Made by a program: the position numbers and the translations under genes. Positions 11,601 through 22,044 of a stretch of DNA of 64,000 nt are shown in pieces. Position 1 is the stretch's first letter, and each line of letters starts with the position of its first letter. Below the pieces are notes generated by a model. The model was not told the DNA's origin. It made no database searches and worked only from the letters and a program-made list of their open reading frames with translations. The DNA is from Posidonia oceanica (taxonomy: Eukaryota; Streptophyta; Magnoliopsida; Alismatales; Posidoniaceae): the NCBI GenBank assembly GCA_037176725.1, contig JAZBRS010000013.1, positions 9,179,001 through 9,243,000 of the forward strand, given 5' to 3'.

Positions 11601-14600
11601 TCGTCGGCAATGGGCTGGTAGGCCATCAACAGGGTTGTTGGCCCTACCGAAGGGAAAAAAAAGAGAGCGCCGATCAGATCAAGAAGAGGTCGATCTGACC
11701 AAAGGAGAAGAACAACCCAGAAAAACAGGCCAGAAACGCTGACCGACAATGGAAATGGCGGCGGCGGCGGCTAGGGTTTGATGAGAATTTCTAACCTATG
11801 CTCTGATACCATGTTAGAGTAAAAAGTAGCAGAAAGTTGTGATTGATTAGTGCTAACCCTCTACTTATAGAGGTTACATGCACACATGGGTATACGGATC
11901 CCTAGGTGGATCCATTTACTCTCTTAACAATATATCAATAACTCCAACAGTTCTTGTACTCCATATAACTTCACTGATCATATGTTTTATATGAATATAA
12001 TTACAGGAGAAAACTTGCAAGGAAAACCATATATGGGCCATGAGCATTCCACAAAGTTCTTAGATTATAAATTCAAATTTTGAGAACTGATGCATTTTTT
12101 TATTGAATTGCTTATTAATTCATTTTCTAGGTTTAAGGATTAAAGTGCTACAATGGAAACATGACAATATTGTAAGTAACACATATCATGTTGCACCATA
12201 TAGGATCCACTATTACTTTTAAAATTATCGGTTGAAAGATAATATGTTACAAACCTTCACTTGCTTGACATAGGGAATGGGAACAACGAACTCGCCAACA
12301 TCCAAATCTCCAATCGATCTAGATAAACACAACCCACCAGGCCAACATCTAAGAGGGCCAACCTGCATAAAAGTACACATAATGAGTATGTAATAATAAA
12401 TGCTTTTGTTTAACTACAAGACAATTCTCTGTAGATAGCAAGTTAAAGAACTTGACATTTAAGAAATTTTTGGTTAATGAGGGTTTCACTACTTGTTGGC
12501 CTACATGTTGTTCCAATAATTTAACATTAAATGCATGCATATTATGTCTATATTTGGTTACATTTGCTCTTTGTACACAGTATTTAATACAAAGAGAGAA
12601 AAGAAACAATCCACAGTGTAGCTTCTAGGACCAGCATAATCTGCAACCAATCCTACAATCTACCTAACTGCTAGAAATAAGCAGCAAAGAAGCACAAAGA
12701 GAAGCAAACCTCTGCCCCACAAGCAATGTTTATTCGTCCAACATCACCACCACTTGCAGTTACTCTCTCCACCCTGTAAAAATAGATTAAAACACCACCG
12801 TGGAATAATACCATGTTTTAAATTTGATGTAAAAACTAGACAGCAGCTTACTCTTCTTCATTGGCATCCAACCTATGATCAGCTGACAAATAATAAACTG
12901 CTCCTTCAGCTGATTCAAGTATGCATCGGGAATCACCAACAGATGCTACAGTTACGATCCATCCATCAAGTATTGCAAATGTAACAGTAGTTCCTGAAGA
13001 ACGTGCTGAACACAGGAAGAAGCAAGCAATTACAAACTACACATATAACTAGTGCCTTTTCTATATTCTCAATCTACAGATTTTTTTTCATTTTAAGAAT
13101 GGAAAACTAGATATGAGTGACAAGGCCAATTGCCATGCAACTGAAAATTCCTGGTTGACAATATGTAGGTATAGTGTTCACAACTCATACCTGCATGATG
13201 GAAATTTTGGAAACACAGAAAAAAATAATATCCTGTCAATTATCATGAGCTTTTTTTAGAGAATAGTATACCTATGAGGATGAGAAGTCTTGACCAGCAA
13301 TATGTTGAGAAAATTTTGAATAAACAAGATGTGACAAACATTTCATCACTAGGATGACATCCCACAACTTGCTGATGATCATCAGGGTTGCTGATGACCA
13401 CACAATTAAATACTAGTGAAGTGTGAACTTGAGAATGAACAGAATACGCAAATCCTTTGAGAAAAGAACCACCTAAAGACTGCTCTGACATGATGTGGGG
13501 TTTTTAGTGGCTCATCATGAAAACAGACAAAACACATCTAATATATCTTACGGTAGGCAGAGTGGACAAAATGAAAACAGCCTAAAGTTCAATATCAAAG
13601 TCAAATCTATTCATGCTTTTGCATACATGTAAAATACAAATGCAATATTGTGTACAATCATATAGAACAAAAGTTCCCTCTTCGAGACAAATGGTGATCC
13701 AACCTTTAGTGCAAGGAAACTAGAGCGAAACAACAACAATTCAAGAGAGATTACTATCATGCTCCTTCAAACTTCATTCATATTATAAAAGGCTATCCAC
13801 TAAAAGATTATCCACTGTGATAAACACAAGTAAAATCAAACAGTGCCAATTACGATTCCCCTTACTCAGGATAACTTTCCTACCTTGTTCTAGGAAATCT
13901 TTATCTGTTTTGACAAACCCTGCAACTAAAGCTCTTGGTAATGCTGTTATCCATTCATCCCTACTAAGATCAGGAGGAATGGCATTTAATACATTGTTCA
14001 GGAGATTCTCTTTAGAATATATAGCAGCACCTGTCCCATTGTGCCCATCAAAAAGCTGCACAGCCGAAAGGCAAGTAAAATTTTAATGCATAAAAAAAAA
14101 GCAGCTAACTGTATTTTATCCTGTTAACTTAAAAATAACTAAATTGTTAGAAATTGATGTGATGAAAGAAGCCCAGGAAATCCTTCAAAGGTAATATCAG
14201 CAAATAATAGTATCAGCAGATAATGCTACATGTCCCTTTTAAAGAAAATAATACAGTGAAAATAGAATGATAAAACTCTGTAACTAAAATTATATCCATA
14301 CATTGAAAAAAAAACTAAAATAGCACATAAACTCTAACAGTAAATAACAAAAAAATAAAGGATCCTTTCTCACAAAATTCAAAATCAAGACATAGAAGGA
14401 ATTAGTAGTTGTAGATGAAAAGATGTTTCTTTCAAGACGGGGAACTAGTTGATAATTATCGTTCATGATAAACCAAAACATCAAATGCCAAAGAAATTGA
14501 TTGCACATTGGCTCACCACAAACAAGATGGCAACGCATAAAAGAGAGCTAGCAAAGTTGTCAATACAGTTCCAAATTGTACATAGATGATTAAAAATAAT

Positions 14601-15466
14601 AATAACAAGATAAGATAAATCATTATATATTTAATAGAAAATACAAGGCTTCAAAGTCAAAAGAAAGATACAAGCAAACATCCAGCCTACTGGCCAGGAA
14701 AAAAAAACTTTGATTAGCAACAACAAAGTTTGAATTTTTGAGTTTATCGCATGCAGGTTTTTATTTATATGTATATAAGCCTCTTCTTAAAAATCATTTG
14801 CTAAAACTGCTATTAATAATCAATGCTATGGAACCCGCTCCGACAAAAATCGCATATTGAGTCCATGTTACAGAGACTTAGGGAGAAACAAAAAACAGGT
14901 TCCTAAAAACACGAATTTGACCTTATTACTCTTTCGAAAAGAGATCTTTGAGCCACAAGCGTTAGTTACAAACAAAATTAACATGTCCCACTTGTAATAA
15001 TGCTTAAATAGATCCAAGCATTGCTACAAAAAAAAATACTTCCAAGAAGAATTGAATCTCCCGCTTTTATGTTACAAATACATTTGGATGCTGAAAGAAA
15101 CAAAGCAAATTCTAATAAAAATCCAAATGTCCGCATGCACAAACTTAACAAAAGCCACACGAAAAGTTCCAGACAAAGAAAAGTCCACAAAAGACGAAGA
15201 AGAAGAAGAGATGGATACAAAATTATCCTCCTCACCGCGAAGACAGACAACGTGCTGGCGGGGTCACCGGGGACGCGCAGGGAGTCGGTCTTCAACAACG
15301 TGAAGTCCTCCCCCTTCCTGCTCTGGCAGGCCTGGCCATGCAGGAGGTCGGGGCTCTCGATCTTCTCGTTCGTCAGCTCCCGCTTCAGCAGCACCGCCAG
15401 CGGCACCATTGCCGCCGGCTTCGCCACCGTTGACTCCCCCGTCGACGACGACGACGACGACGCCAT
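5637..15466 (-). CDS. Protein phosphatase 2C (PPM family), 8 exons, 430 aa
   Basis: This is a metal-dependent Ser/Thr phosphatase. Exons on the minus strand are 15466-15236, 14055-13884, 13005-12852, 12773-12710, 12362-12255, 6648-6523, 6382-6150 and 5841-5637. All introns are GT-AG and the phases join to an uninterrupted 430-codon frame. The start is the ATG before a poly-Ser N-terminus. Metal and phosphate ligands are present: GEDF (about residue 52), DGHNG (80-84), GDSR (158-161), ADHR (176-179), SIGDLDVG (223-230), SSDGVWD (254-260) and DDTTCIVVD (295-303). The tail adds two CxxC pairs (379/382 and 413/416). From memory the closest group is the Arabidopsis At1g09160/At1g47380/At1g68410 type, so cytosolic or nuclear signalling is likely but its substrate is unknown. 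Intron 5 (6649-12254) contains a whole Copia element on the same strand. The other long introns (14056-15235, 13006-13883) hold nothing recognisable. Confidence 0.95.
6953..6970. repeat. (AGC)6 microsatellite in PP2C intron 5
   Basis: Six AGC units lie in the long intron, outside the Copia insertion. No coding role is expected there. Confidence 0.9.
7193..7330 (-). repeat. 3' LTR of the intronic Copia element
   Basis: This 138-bp terminal repeat begins TGTTAGAGTA and ends ACTCTAACA. Its partner is at 11812-11949. It is short for a plant Copia LTR. Confidence 0.95.
7331..7345 (-). promoter_or_regulatory. Polypurine tract of the intronic Copia element
   Basis: On the minus strand TTTGAAGGGGAG abuts the 3' LTR. 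This is the expected position and composition for the plus-strand DNA primer of the element. Confidence 0.75.
7570..11400 (-). pseudogene. Copia gag-pol remnant inside PP2C intron 5
   Basis: Reading leftward on the minus strand: a gag start region with [16 protein letters not shown] lies near 11380-11290. A zinc knuckle with one Cys replaced by Tyr ([14 protein letters not shown]) lies near 10700-10650. A protease motif with the catalytic Asp changed (HSGASSHM) lies near 10450-10410. Integrase fragments follow, with DIWGSS and IDDFSRV near 9900-9800 and a later piece at 9530-9330. Reverse transcriptase lies at 8776-8573 and at 8369-8151 (YVDD present). RNase H with AEAEY and DSSYAGD lies at 8001-7570. 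Numerous stops and frameshifts separate the pieces, so no product is expected. Confidence 0.9.
11800..11811 (-). promoter_or_regulatory. Primer binding site of the intronic Copia element
   Basis: TGGTATCAGAGC on the minus strand directly abuts the 5' LTR end ACA. It is the classical plant Copia match to initiator methionine tRNA. Confidence 0.9.
11812..11949 (-). repeat. 5' LTR of the intronic Copia element
   Basis: Partner of 7193-7330, also 138 bp. It ends ACTCCAACA and is followed by the target duplication GTTCT at 11950-11954. Confidence 0.95.
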
Positions 15467-17409
15467 CTCCCTCTAAATTCTCCACCAACAAACAAACAAC
15501 AAACGAAGAAACAAGCAGGAAAAAAAAAAACACTCTCGGTTTCCTCTCACGGTCCCTCGACTTCCGTGGCGGGGGAGAGGGGGATTGGAGGGCGGTCGAG
15601 GGAGGAATTCCCGGTATGGTGGTGAAATGTGGGTTCGGGAGAGAAAACGGAAAGGAAACTAACGGAAATTATTACCCCAATTCCTCTTTTTCCATTTCTG
15701 GATTTACAGATGGAGGGATAGAGATGGCGGGATCGGGCGAAAGACCAGAAGACGCGTTTTTTTATTTTTCTTTTTCATTTTTTTATTCCCTCCATGTCCT
15801 TTGTTCCTTTCTCCTATATTTTATGATGACGTGTCGACAACTTAGAGCTGTTGTTGAACCCGTGGGACCCAGAGAGAGAGAGAGAGAGGGAATAGTTTTT
15901 TTATGCATGTACAATGTACATACGTGGGAAAATTGTAAATTACAACCGGAGATTTGGGGGAACAGCTTTTTCAGGTAAGTGGGATTTGTTTCCATGATTC
16001 TCATTCTTCCGCTTGTCGTTTCTTAAACCTATGTTAGCAAATAAACTTCCTCATATTCTCTTCTGGTCCAATGACCGAATAATAGCTAAATTAGTTGTTT
16101 AACTCTTGGACTCATCAGATCAACATCCTTAATAAAATAATAATAAAAGAAATAGGATATACTCATTTACATGTGGACATGAAGTGATGGAGGAGTTTTT
16201 GCCAATCAGAGAAAGTACAGTTGTGATCGTTCTGTTGGCTCCGAAATACAACAATGTCAATGTCAACACTATCTATTATCATCTTAACTTCGTAATTTAT
16301 CTATAGTAAATTGATATCGGTGTAGGTAGACCGTTTAATGCGGAATAAAATTACTCCCTTTGATCTGGTCACAATGATAAAGATTGACCCAATTTGTTAT
16401 ATTATATACATGTACCCATCCTTATCAGCTTGCCCTTGAAATCGATTGGCTTTGAGTTGAAGGCATGCCGCGGTGGGGATTTGGATAAGCAATGCCAGGA
16501 GTAAACAAGATAAGCGGTTGGTTGTGGCCTCGTGGACCACGTACGCCAACCAATCACTTCCACAGATATCGGACCGTTTGAAAAGACGGTCGGCATGCCA
16601 CTGCTTTGGGATCTAATTTAGCTAATCCTTTTCATCCACTGATCCACTTCTTAAATTTGGTCTGTCATGCCATTAGTTTAGGCTACTTAAAACAGAGTTG
16701 AATTTTTTTTTGCGGAAGAAGTATATTAGTAAAAGATGTTATTTCGAAATTATAGTGTTAATGCAATATAAACTTATCGTAAGCTTGGCCAATGATGGAA
16801 GTGTAGTAGAACTATATTTCTCCGTGTCTTATTGTAACGAGAGAATAACTTCCTTGAATCTTCACATTCTAATGAGGCTGATGAGCAATGATAGCTTGAC
16901 ACCTGTTCTTAAAAAAATTCTATATTTATTAGTACTTAAATCCATTAGTGGATTCAAATACAAGTGAGGGTGGTCAATTGACCATCTTGAGTTTTTGCAA
17001 AAAAAAAGAAGAAAAAGAAGTAAATGTATATAGTAAGATTTCACCCTCAATATTCAAGTTTTGCTTAGATGTTAGTAATTAAAATTTGATTGGTCATCTG
17101 GTATCTTACCTTTTGTAATTTAATGATAAAGAAATATACATATATTATTCTCAATTTTAAACTTAATGCATTTAATAACATAGTGGTTGTCAATTGTAAT
17201 TATCATTCCAAATATCAAGTTCAAAATCACTTAATATATTTTTTTTGAAATAAACTCATTTTCCAGATGTGTATAGAATTTGAACTTCTAACCTTTCGTA
17301 CAACCACAAAAAGTCATTATCGTTTGTTGTTGTGGACAACTTAGTTTGTTTAGATTATGATTTTTATCAAATGAAGCTCATCTTTGAAGAGATTTGTGAG
17401 GCTAAACAT
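15467..17409. other. PP2C upstream region and intergenic DNA
   Basis: 15467-15900 is the likely 5' UTR and core promoter of the PP2C gene (minus strand). It is CT/AG-rich and has an (AG)9 microsatellite at 15871-15888. A TATA-like CATAAAATA on the minus strand near 15815-15830 is a weak candidate. 16400-16600 is GC-richer with several GATAAG-like boxes. 16600-17409 is AT-rich and shows no gene. Confidence 0.4.
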
Positions 17410-18646
17410 AATGCAAGTTGAAGCAAGGTGGTAGGCGTGGTCGGTGTGGTGGACGGCCTGCCAGGTGTTCCCTTCGGTGTGTCTCTCGTTCCTTATCTCG
17501 GCACAAGCCTTCCCAGGATAGGCGGGCGGCTAATCAACGATGGGCGGACCTCTTCTACGGGCAACGCTCCCCTACTAACAATGGCCGTCGGTCCCTACAG
17601 CAGTTTGTTTCGATCCAGATTGATGGTAAACGGGGGGTGAGTTTGGCGAGGAGGACATCCAGGACGCCTTGAACAAGTGGCAATGGGTCCTCATGGGCTA
17701 CATCGTCGATGCGAACCCAGTTGGGCGAGGGTTAGCGACATACCTCCGATGGCTCTAGAGGCTCACCGATCCGGTGGACGTCAAGCCAAGGGGTCAGGGC
17801 TTCTAATTTTCGAGCGATGAAGATCTCCTTCGTGTCTTGGAGGGGGGTCCATGGTTCATCATGGGACAGCCCCTCATACTGCTGCAATGGGCGCCGGAGT
17901 CGCAGTTCGAGATGGAGTCCTTGCACTCGGTTCCCATTTGCCTCCGCCTACCGTCCCTCCCACTAAAGTTCTGGTCCCCAAAGATGTTGGGGACCATTGC
18001 CAGCACACTTGGAAAGCCCGCTGATGATGGACGAGGCTACTGCCAATGCTTCCCGGCTAGACTTGGCACGCATCTGTGTTGAGATAGGGTTGGAATTTGA
18101 CTTCCCCGACTCCGTGCCCATGAGAAACCTATCCACTCGCAAGGTCAAGCATGTCCATGTTGAATACGAGTGGCAGTTCGCTCCATGTCGACATTGCTCA
18201 ACTTTTGGGCACACGGAGAGAGCTTGCGTCGCCAATGCTGCTGTCGAGTTGAAGATTGTGGCAAAGGCACCAACTCCCACTGTTGGGGTGGTCGAGCTTG
18301 AAGATACTCTTGGTACCTCCGATCGTCCTTCTACCCAAAAGCCCCTGGATCCTCCTAACGCCTCTGCCCCCGGCACCTCGAAGCCTGAGCCCGAGACTAG
18401 CTCATCAGACGAGGAGGAGGGTGATGACGATTCTACCACCTTTGTAGAAGAGTCTCTGCTTACGCGTAAGAAGGATCGTGTTCGTGGGAAGGTCATGATG
18501 TCTTAGAAACGGCACTCATCATGGAAGGGCAACATTCCTGTCTTCAGCATCGCACAGCCGCACAACCGGTTCGAGGCATTGACGAACCCCCGTGCCCATT
18601 CCCAGCTCAAGTATCGTCAGCATGTCACCATTGGGGAGCGTGCTTC
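17410..18646 (+). mobile_element. Plant L1-type LINE, 5' part
   Basis: This is the ORF1-containing part of a LINE whose remainder lies at 57015-59220 on the same strand. The two halves are separated by one LTR element with target duplication GCCGG (18647-18651 and 57010-57014), so they were contiguous before that insertion. The 5' start is approximate and no LINE target duplication was identified. Confidence 0.85.
17418..18506 (+). pseudogene. LINE ORF1 (DUF4283 plus CCHC knuckle), broken
   Basis: ORF1 proteins of plant L1 elements bind the element RNA. Here an N-terminal piece (QRWADLF near 17530) is followed after frame changes by a DUF4283-like segment (GGPWFIMGQPLIL, near 17840-17890). 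Then comes a canonical CCHC knuckle CRHCSTFGHTERAC (about 18184-18230) and an acidic Ser/Glu-rich tail ending at 18506. At least two frameshifts separate the parts, so the protein is not made as a unit. Confidence 0.8.
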
Positions 18647-18651
18647 GCCGG

Positions 18652-21024
18652 CGTAGACACCCAAATCTGGAAGTCGGGCGACGACTGTTTGCTCCAAGAA
18701 GCGCACGCGGTCGAGGCGGCCCTCACTATTTCTTGAAACCCCAAACCTAGACCCAAACAAACCTAGACCCACCAAAACTCCACCAACCATATCACAATAC
18801 ATCCAACACTACAAATACCACAAAATCATAACCCCGGATGGTCCACGAACCAGAGAAACAGGCTCAGAAACTAGGGCAGCAAAACTGACAGGATGACTCT
18901 CGCGTCGAGCTCTCACGTTTTGTCCTGTGTCAGTGGTGAAATCAGGCGGTCTAGCCTCCTTGGGCCACCGATCCTCGCCTTCCCATTGGCTCCCATAGAA
19001 CTGGGAATGCACCTCTGAGTTCGTGGCACATCCAACCCCACGTCCAAGCATCCAACTCCCTCCGATCTCCCTAGGAAATCCCAACCACCTGCCTCGATTT
19101 CAGTTGGCCACCAACGGCTGGAATCCACTTCCCCACCCTATAAAACAGTACCAAATTCCGACTAGCACGTCCTCTTGGCTTCCCCGGATTTTTCTCGGCC
19201 TCCCTAGCATTCAGTGAGCTTCCTTGAGATTCCCTGAGCCTCGAGCACCTCCGTCTCACGTCTGAGATCAGAGAAACCCAACTCCGGCCATCTCTTAGCC
19301 GTCAAGTCTCCTCGGCGTGAATCCTCGTCACCCGAGTGTCCTCCAGAGCCCGTGAGTGAGTGTCCTAGCTCCCACCTCGCTCTCGAACCTCCACAGCAGC
19401 CCTTCGGCCTCTGACCTGCCGCGCGCCAGAAACGACACTGTCATCGGAGAAGACAACCCTGCAGCGCATTCTGCAGGCAATCCACTGCCTCTTTTTAGCG
19501 TAGAATCACTCCCTATTGTTGTGTGTTTAATTCCCTAGCTGTATTTACATTCCTACTTAACTGCATTGCTTGTTTTTTATCTATTTTGCCACCTCTTGCG
19601 GAGGGCAGATGGCTCACACACGGCCTCTCGCCGTCGCGCACGTAGCCGCCTCGCTCCGCCACTTTGAGCCTCTGGGAATGTCCCTCGCTGACGCCTTTAT
19701 CCTCCTCAGTGCGCCCATGGCTGACCGCGCACTCCAAGCCGCCTCTATGGCTGGCGGAGTTGCGCGATTGCCGGCGCAATATTGTCGAGGTGGGGGCGGC
19801 GATTTGAGTGGCGTCGTCGCACGTTCTCATCGGGTTCAGGTAGCCTGATGTGCCATCGTGCTTCCCCGCTTGATTTCGCTGCGTTTCATTTAGAATCGGG
19901 CCCGAAATCGGGCGATGAAGGTCTTTTGTCTGAACAGACTGGTCTCGCGTCGGGGTCCCGCGTGGACCTCTCGCGTGTTTGACTGTGATTTCAGGCAGAG
20001 TTCCCAGCCCTTTTCCGACCCTTATTTATGCTTGTTTCTTACATATTATTGCATGTCTGCTATCCTGAATAATCCCCCTACTTCATTCGATCGGTTTCAT
20101 ATCGAATCGAATTGGATTGATCCTACATTTGGGCCTTGAGATCCCGCTGTCTAGAAGCCTGTTATGCGAAGAGCTCTCGCGTGTGACCCCCGCGCCGAGC
20201 TCTCGCGTATTTGACAAAGACCTCTATTGACATGGACAAGGTCTCCTCATCCTTGCATTGCCCATTTATGATGCTTGTTTACATTCCAGCATTGTTTTGT
20301 CACTTCTCTGATTTCATTTAACATTTATGCATGTTTATTTGAGTTTTATTCTCTTGTCTTTTACACTTATCATGGCATGTCTTCTTTTGTTAGTAAGCAT
20401 ACATTAATTGGCTTTCAGCCTACATTGAGCCACACTATGAGCGGAATGACGTAAGAAAAGACCACTCCTCGAGCGTGTCAGGGGTGCCTAATACATTCCC
20501 CGCGCGTAACAGGAGTCCTTACCCATCTCTGGACCGCAATGACCCAGTGTCGCATCCGTTTTGCATGGATCCACTTTGGTTTTCTTTCGTTTTATTAATT
20601 TACATCCGGTTTTCCTCGTCTTCTGGCTTTTCTCAATTAGATTAGGTGGCGACTCCCCTTTTTGCATTGTTTATTTTATCATTCCCTGATTTCGTCATTT
20701 ATTGGTGTGTTTTTTCTCGAGTCGGACTCCCCTTGGATACACCATTCATTGTGGCCTTCTTTCTCTTCGGCTGGGCGCCTGCGAGCTTTGGCAGCGGCCC
20801 CCACGTCGTACACGAGAGACGATTATAGTAAAGTGGCGATTCTGTGGGAAAAGTCAGACTTGACCTTACTCTTTATCTTTTGATATCTTTCGTCATTTAT
20901 TGGTGTTTTTTCCTCGAGTCGAACTCTCCTCGGATACATCATTAACTGTGGCCTTCTTTCTCTTCGGCCGGGCGCCTGCGAGCTTTGGCAATGGCCCCCG
21001 CGTCGTACACGAGAGACGGTTACA
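18652..21024 (+). repeat. 5' LTR of the outer Gypsy element
   Basis: A 2,373-bp LTR with a TATA box at 19139-19145 (TATAAAA) and the terminus GGTTACA. Relative to the right LTR it lacks a roughly 60-70 bp stretch near 18900 that repeats a CGTCGAGCTC-containing motif. Its last 330 bp contain a tandem duplication described separately. Sampled segments suggest LTR identity somewhat above 90% (not counted in full). Confidence 0.9.
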
Positions 21025-21048
21025 GTAAAGTAGCGACTCCACTGGGGA
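20692..21048 (+). repeat. Tandem duplication of LTR end plus PBS-like sequence
   Basis: Two similar units of about 198 bp start at about 20692 and 20890. Unit 2 ends with the true LTR terminus and runs into the primer binding site at 21031. Unit 1 contains the matching position inside the LTR, GATTATAGTAAAG then TGGCGATTCTGTGGG near 20822-20855. The same arrangement is in the right LTR (unit 1 near 56685-56880), so the duplication pre-dates this insertion. Confidence 0.8.
21031..21048 (+). promoter_or_regulatory. Candidate primer binding site of the outer element
   Basis: TAGCGACTCCACTGGGGA starts 6 nt after the LTR end. The embedded LTR copy reads TGGCGATTC at the same place, so TAG is probably a mutated TGG complementary to a tRNA CCA end. 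I do not assign the tRNA. Confidence 0.6.
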
Positions 21049-22044
21049 TACTAGACTCTGGCTTTTTTTGTCTTCCGCCTTTTGCTCATCTTGTGGTCTC
21101 TTCTTTATTGCATCATTGCTTTAGCACTTTGTTACTTTGCTTAGGCTTATTTGCAATGTCGTGATTGAATGTTTGTTCTCCTTTCACACATACATATCAT
21201 ATCACCACACACACATGCCTTTTTTATTTGTTGATTGTTTTCATTTCACAAATCATGCACACAACACAATCACATGCCATGCTCATGCCTTTTGATGTGA
21301 TGAATGATTTAGCATTACCATGTTTGGACGTTTGTTTCCATTTTTCTTGCATTAATCCTAAGGTAAAATAGAGATGTGATTGCCTCCTTCCTTAGTTTAA
21401 TCTAAAAAATGGAAGTAAAAAGTGATACCTAGGCTCACTAGAGCTTCTACACCAACTTTTGCCCCCTTGGGGTTAATAAAATGTGCAAGCTAAAAAAACT
21501 TAAAGTATACTCGCATGTTTGAGCATATAGGGCATGCATTCTTCTCCTCCCTGAGTCTGCCTACTAGTCTGAGAAGGATAGGCCCCGTCTGCCCGTTCCG
21601 TCGCTTTGGCGATAGCGCAGGTATATTGGCCCTATCCCCCCTTGTCTGGGGTCGTGTCGGTGTTACTAGGGGGTACAACCCATGCTTTGGCAGGGTGACG
21701 ACTCCCAAACGCACCACCTGTCACTATCTGAGCTATGGCCAGGATTTAGACGGGACCTACTTTTTCTAACCTGAGTCTAAACCCATATCCAAGGAGAGAG
21801 TCCAAGTGGGTAGCCCACTCAAGACGTGCATGGTAAGAGAGTGCATACTAGAACATTCATATGCATGTGTGCCATTCATGCCACAATTAATGCCTTTGCA
21901 AACCATCTAACTATTTTGTTTGTCTTGAAGGTTTAGAGTTGCACCTGTTTGTGCGTTCTCAGGTCGCGTTGGCTCCACATCCTTGCTTACAGTTTTCAAC
22001 TGTCCTATTTCTTTTTGCCGTCTGTTCGGGTTCTCCCTATTGCC
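21049..22044 (+). other. Leader of the outer element
   Basis: Untranslated leader between primer binding site and gag start. It is AT/CT-rich at first and more GC-rich from about 21530. No convincing gene or structured RNA is seen. Confidence 0.5.

Larger units (their letters stand above)
7193..11949 (-). mobile_element. Complete but decayed Ty1/Copia element in PP2C intron 5
   Basis: The 4,757-bp element has two 138-bp LTRs, a perfect 5-bp target duplication GTTCT (7188-7192 and 11950-11954), an initiator-Met-type primer binding site and a purine-rich tract before the 3' LTR. It lies on the same strand as the PP2C gene. The LTRs differ at about 12 of 138 positions (counted by eye, roughly 91% identity), mostly transitions, so the insertion is not recent. 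All Copia domains can be found but none is intact. Confidence 0.95.

Noticed and set aside
15021..15476. A 151-codon plus-strand frame opposite PP2C exon 1
   Set aside because: Shadow of the well-supported PP2C first exon and intron; no domain.
19570..19848. A 92-codon frame in both outer LTRs (also 55555-55833)
   Set aside because: Present in both LTR copies because they are duplicates. It has an Ala-rich unremarkable sequence and no known family. LTRs normally do not encode proteins, though a short leader peptide cannot be excluded.
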